8,866 bases of DNA, from the NCBI GenBank assembly GCA_041621405.1, contig JBFKAV010000143.1:1-8866 (forward strand), given 5' to 3'. The translations under genes and the position numbers were made by a program. Shown here piece after piece: positions 6,282 to 8,866 of the stretch; position 1 is the stretch's first letter; every line of letters starts with the position of its first letter. Origin of the DNA: JBFKAV01 sp041621405 (GTDB taxonomy: Bacteria > Pseudomonadota > Alphaproteobacteria > Rhodobacterales > Rhodobacteraceae). Below the pieces are notes generated by a model that was given only the letters and a program-made list of their open reading frames with translations, did no database searches and was not told the origin of the DNA.

Positions 6282-7634
6282 GCCCGAGCCGGGGCGCGGT
6301 CGGAGCACCGCGATCTCGCGCACCCGCATCAGCACCTCGGCCTCGGAGCCGAAACCGTAGCGCGCCCAGCCAAGGCTGTCGAGCCGCACCGCCCGCGCCT
6401 CGTCGTCGCGGCCGAGCATGTCGAGCGCCTCGGCCTTGACCAGCAGGAAGGTTGCCAGCAGCGAGGCGTTCTCGGCGCGGAGCGCCACCGGCGCGTGCCG
6501 GTCGGTGATCGCGATCGCCTCCTCGGCGCGGCCCGCCGAGAGCGCGAAGGCGGCGAACTGCATCGCTACGTGGGCAGCCTGGATCTCGCTGCCCGGGCGG
6601 TTGTAGAGGCGCGCCGCCTCCAGATAGGAGCGGATGGCCAGACCGTATTCGCGCGCCAGCGCGACCCGGCCCAGCGTGAAATAGGAGAACGCCAGCCGCG
6701 GGTCGCGCCAGCCGGCGCTCTGGGCAAGCGCGAGCGCACGGGCGGCAGCGGCGCGACGCTGCCCGATCGAGGCCCGGGGCGACAACGCATCCTCCACCGC
6801 CTCGATCCAGGGCCGGCTTTCGCTGAGCACCCGGCCAGCGCCGCCACGGCCGCGCGGGTTGAGCCGCGACAGCAGTGCCGGCAACCGCCGGGCCACCTCG
6901 GCCTCGCTCATGCCCGAAGCGAGTTCGGGAGCGTAAGTCGCGCGCAGGATGAGCATGTCGAAGCCGGTCAGCACGGTGTGGAAATTGTCGTCGTTGAAAA
7001 CGGAATCCGGCAGCCGGTAGAGGTCGTTCAAGGGCCCGAGCGCCTGGGCGATCTCTTCGTGCAGGCAGTCGCGGACCTCCTGCGGCGCGACGTCGGAAGG
7101 GAGGAAGACGGTAGCGGCCTGGCGGGTCTCGAGCAGGGCCCAGGCGGAAGCGCCGGTGCGGCGGTGGCGGCGGAACTGGGCGAAGGTCTCGTCGCGCGGC
7201 ACCACGAAGCAGGCGGCCTGCGGCACCGCGCGCTGGAGAGTCGCGCGCGGCAGGAATTCGAGGATGAGGTTGGCCGGCTCGCCGGAGCGGGCGCGGGCGA
7301 TGTCGATCCCGGCCTCGGCGCGCAGGCGCGCGACCAGGCGGTCGAGGTCGGCCCAGGCGGTGGCGGGCACCGGACCGCGGAGGCCGACGCGCACCGGCGC
7401 CTCGAAGCGGGTGAGGGCGGGCAATATCCGGCCGCTTTCCATGCGGAAGCTGAGGTCCAGGAAGTCGCGGGCGATCTCGGCGTTGGGCCGGGCGGGGGGC
7501 GCGGCGCGACGCGTGGCGAAGGTCTTCATCGCCGGCAACGGCCCGAGATCGGGCGCCCGCCGCGCCGGCGGCGCCTCGGGGAGGGCGCAGGCGGCGACGA
7601 GAAGCGCAAGAAGGAGGACGACCGGGCGGATCAC
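6279..7634 (-). CDS. DUF2927-type lipoprotein with C-terminal helical repeats
   Basis: This 451-residue protein has a lipoprotein signal: a basic N-terminus (MIRP), a hydrophobic core and the lipobox VAAC with the acylated cysteine at residue 16. It should be exported and membrane-anchored facing the periplasm. A Pro/Arg/Ala-rich linker (17-50) precedes the domain at about 50-260, which I assign to DUF2927 from the block CLHEEIAQALGPLND (190-204), SVFNDDNFHTVLTGFDMLIL (211-230), YAPEL (234-238) and GMSEAEVARRLPALL (241-255). Residues about 295-440 form TPR-like helical pairs (FSYFTLGRVALAREYGLAIR, FAAFALSAGRAEEAIAI, LVKAEALDMLGRDDEARAV). The biochemical role of the family is unknown to me. 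The GTG start overlaps the GNAT stop (GTGA) with no clear Shine-Dalgarno sequence, so coupling is likely. The segment E193-E194-x-x-Q197-x-x-G200-x-x-N203 copies metzincin spacing without the zinc histidines. Confidence 0.85.
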   Translation of the reverse strand: MIRPVVLLLALLVAACALPEAPPARRAPDLGPLPAMKTFATRRAAPPARPNAEIARDFLDLSFRMESGRILPALTRFEAPVRVGLRGPVPATAWADLDRLVARLRAEAGIDIARARSGEPANLILEFLPRATLQRAVPQAACFVVPRDETFAQFRRHRRTGASAWALLETRQAATVFLPSDVAPQEVRDCLHEEIAQALGPLNDLYRLPDSVFNDDNFHTVLTGFDMLILRATYAPELASGMSEAEVARRLPALLSRLNPRGRGGAGRVLSESRPWIEAVEDALSPRASIGQRRAAAARALALAQSAGWRDPRLAFSYFTLGRVALAREYGLAIRSYLEAARLYNRPGSEIQAAHVAMQFAAFALSAGRAEEAIAITDRHAPVALRAENASLLATFLLVKAEALDMLGRDDEARAVRLDSLGWARYGFGSEAEVLMRVREIAVLRPRPGSG

Positions 7635-8089
7635 GGGCGCGGCCGGTTGTAGCGGATGAAGGGGGACTTCTCGCCGACCCGGTCGTAGAGCATCCGGCCG
7701 CGGTAGTTGAACTCCTGGGTCAGCCAGTAGACCGACGGGCAGCCGGCGGCGTCGGCCGCGGCATAGACCGCCTCGATTAGCGCCCGGCCGACGCCCTTGC
7801 CACGGGCCTCGGGCTCGGTGAAGAGGTCCTGCAGGTAGCAGGTATCCTCGATCCGCCAGCAGTGGCGATGGAAGATGTAATGGGCGAGACCGACCGTCCG
7901 ACCCGCGGCCAGCGCGAGAAGGCCGCGCGGCTCGCGGATGTCGTCGCCGAGGAGCCGGGCGAAGGTCGAGGCATAGACCGCCTCGGGGAGCTTCGTCTCG
8001 TAATAGTCGAGATAGCCGGTCCAGAGCCGGCGCCAGTCGGCTTCGTCGGCGCGCTCGATGGGGCGGAGCATGAGGTCGGTCGCGGGCAT
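7631..8089 (-). CDS. GNAT-family N-acetyltransferase
   Basis: This 152-residue cytoplasmic protein has the GNAT fold, which transfers the acetyl group of acetyl-CoA to an amine. The N-terminal strand LMLRPIERADEADWRRLW (6-23) is typical. Motif A is DLFTEPEARGKGVGRALIEA (88-107), with the pyrophosphate-binding R96-G-K-G-V-G101 loop, followed by the helix AVYAAADAAGCPSVYWLTQE. A Tyr in motif B (MLYDRVG, Y135) is a candidate general acid. The start at 8089 (MPATDLMLRP) lacks a strong Shine-Dalgarno sequence; an internal ATG at 8071 is an alternative six codons in. Length is normal. The substrate is not predictable: the family covers small molecules, peptides and antibiotics. It lies 65 nt after the ThiE-like gene and overlaps the DUF2927 gene by 4 nt. 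Confidence 0.9.
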   Translation of the reverse strand: MPATDLMLRPIERADEADWRRLWTGYLDYYETKLPEAVYASTFARLLGDDIREPRGLLALAAGRTVGLAHYIFHRHCWRIEDTCYLQDLFTEPEARGKGVGRALIEAVYAAADAAGCPSVYWLTQEFNYRGRMLYDRVGEKSPFIRYNRPRP

Positions 8090-8154
8090 GGCTGGATCAG
8101 GTGCGGGGTCGCCCAGACTTAGACGGCGCGGCGCCGGCAGGCCAGAAGAAAAGC

Positions 8155-8775
8155 TCAAGCGAGCGCGGCGGTGAGCGCGCGGAGGGCGGAGAGCGGATCG
8201 TCCGTGCTCCAGATCTCCTCGCCGATCGCGAGGAAGTCGACGACGGGGGCGAGCTCGGCCACGAGCTCGGGCGTGAGCGCGCCCTCGGCGACGACCGAAA
8301 CCTCGACCATCTCCGACCACCATTCGAAGAGCGCCTGCGGCGCATGGGCGCCGTCGCCGAGGGCGGAGGCGCCAACGGGTCCGAAACTGACGTAGTCGGC
8401 GCCGGCCTCGCCCGCGTTCAGCCCGTCGTGGAGCGAGGCCCGGGCATAGGCGCCGACGATGGCGTCGGCCCCGAGCTCCTTGCGGGCGGCGCGGACCGAG
8501 CGCGCGCCGTCGGGCAGATGGATGCCATCGAGGCCGTGGCGGGCGACGAGGCCGAGATGGGCCTCGATCACGAGCGGCACGTCGCGGGCATGGGCGAGCT
8601 CGCGAAGGGCGTCGGCGGCGCGGGTGACTCGATCCTCGTCGCGGGAGGCGAGGGCCAGGCGCAGGCAGGCGATCGCCGCGCCGTCGAGCACCCGGGCGAG
8701 ACGGGGGGTGAAGTCGGAGAGCTCGAATGCAGGGGGCGCGATCAGGTAGATCTGTGGCTGATCGTCCTTGGCCAT
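8155..8775 (-). CDS. ThiE-like (thiamine phosphate synthase superfamily) protein, active site degenerate
   Basis: This 206-residue protein has the TIM-barrel pattern of ThiE/TenI proteins: QIYLIAPP (8-15), VPLVIEAHLGLVARHGLDGIHLPDG (66-90), IVGAYARASLHDGLNAGEAGADYVSFGPV (106-134) and VSVVAEGALTPELVAELAPVVDFLAIGEEIW (159-189). True ThiE joins HMP-PP and THZ-P to make thiamine phosphate. Here the expected residues are altered: LRLA replaces the Q-x-R-x-K region, IEA replaces the I-N-D diphosphate/Mg motif, HLPDG replaces HLGQ-D, GAYA replaces the G-S-H region, and GASA replaces the T-x-T-K region. I therefore call it ThiE-like, not ThiE. The start at 8775 is preferred because a strong GAGGGGAG site lies five bases upstream. 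It precedes the GNAT gene by 65 nt; no other thiamine genes are visible. Confidence 0.82.
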   Translation of the reverse strand: MAKDDQPQIYLIAPPAFELSDFTPRLARVLDGAAIACLRLALASRDEDRVTRAADALRELAHARDVPLVIEAHLGLVARHGLDGIHLPDGARSVRAARKELGADAIVGAYARASLHDGLNAGEAGADYVSFGPVGASALGDGAHAPQALFEWWSEMVEVSVVAEGALTPELVAELAPVVDFLAIGEEIWSTDDPLSALRALTAALA

Positions 8776-8780
8776 GGCGG

Positions 8781-8788
8781 CTCCCCTC
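8781..8788 (-). promoter_or_regulatory. Strong ribosome binding site fixing the ThiE-like start
   Basis: GAGGGGAG on the - strand, five bases before the ATG at 8775. It decides between this ATG (MAKDDQPQ) and the in-frame GTG at 8790, because the longer reading would translate the ribosome site itself and has no upstream site of its own. Confidence 0.7.
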
Positions 8789-8805
8789 ACGTTGGCCGAG
8801 CCGTT

Positions 8806-8866
8806 CTAGCCGGGAATCCGGGCCTTGGCCATGGCCCCGGGAACCGTGTTCAGGGGCGGGCATTTC
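8806..8866 (-). CDS. Possible C-terminal tail of an upstream gene, cut by the window edge
   Basis: In the same frame as the ThiE-like gene, an open stretch enters from the window edge and ends at TAG (8808-8806). The visible codons read KCPPLNTVPGAMAKARIPG and are mostly GC-ending, like the neighbouring genes. The 30-nt gap to the ThiE-like start is normal for an operon. Nineteen codons are too few to identify a family or to exclude chance. An alternative is an 8-codon leader starting at the ATG at 8832 (MAKARIPG). Confidence 0.35.
   Translation of the reverse strand, partial: KCPPLNTVPGAMAKARIPG

Noticed and set aside
6495..7652. 385-codon open frame on the + strand opposite the DUF2927 gene
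   Set aside because: Low-complexity Arg/Gly/Ala translation, antisense to a lipoprotein with clear motifs; a codon-bias shadow.
8124..8136. Hairpin CGGCG-CGG-CGCCG after the ThiE-like gene as a terminator
   Set aside because: Only five base pairs and no T-run on the - strand; such palindromes are common by chance at this GC content.
7631..8863. 410-residue fusion reading of the GNAT frame back to 8863
   Set aside because: The part upstream of 8089 is an out-of-frame, Arg/Pro-rich reading of the ThiE-like gene; the GNAT domain starts at 8089.

Overview
The window is GC-rich, densely packed bacterial chromosome. It looks like an alphaproteobacterium of the Rhodobacterales (Rhodobacter/Paracoccus/Roseobacter group). 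The support is the gene content (a XerD-type recombinase, AroB, a DUF2927-type lipoprotein, a CoxE-like VWA protein) and a GC-rich hairpin element ending in CCCCCCGAGGATATTTGG, a form I associate with that order from memory. No phage, transposase, CRISPR array, rRNA or tRNA was seen.

Left third, + strand (1-3239): the 3' part of a large Ala/Leu-rich protein of unknown function overlaps xerD (chromosome dimer resolution) by 4 nt. After a 70-nt gap comes aroB (3-dehydroquinate synthase, shikimate pathway). The shikimate kinase gene aroK, a common aroB partner in proteobacteria, is not here.

Right two thirds, - strand (8866-3250): a co-directional series converges on aroB with only 10 nt between the stop codons. 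In transcription order it holds a possible C-terminal tail of an unseen gene, a ThiE-like protein that lacks most expected TMP-synthase active-site residues, a GNAT acetyltransferase, a DUF2927-type lipoprotein, a 54-aa membrane protein missed by length cut-offs, a CoxE-like VWA protein, a double-hairpin intergenic element, a 114-aa single-pass membrane protein, a DedA/VTT membrane protein and a hemerythrin-domain protein.

Two tightly coupled blocks stand out on the - strand: GNAT / DUF2927 / 54-aa / VWA (4-nt overlap, 8-nt gap, 34-nt gap) and 114-aa / DedA / hemerythrin (4-nt overlaps at both joints). The hairpin element separates them. Several products should sit in or at the cell envelope, so an envelope-related role is reasonable, but that is inference. 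The best leads are the degenerate metzincin-like signature in the DUF2927 protein, the ThiE homologue without its catalytic residues, the conserved-looking micro-membrane protein, and the hairpin element inside the operon.
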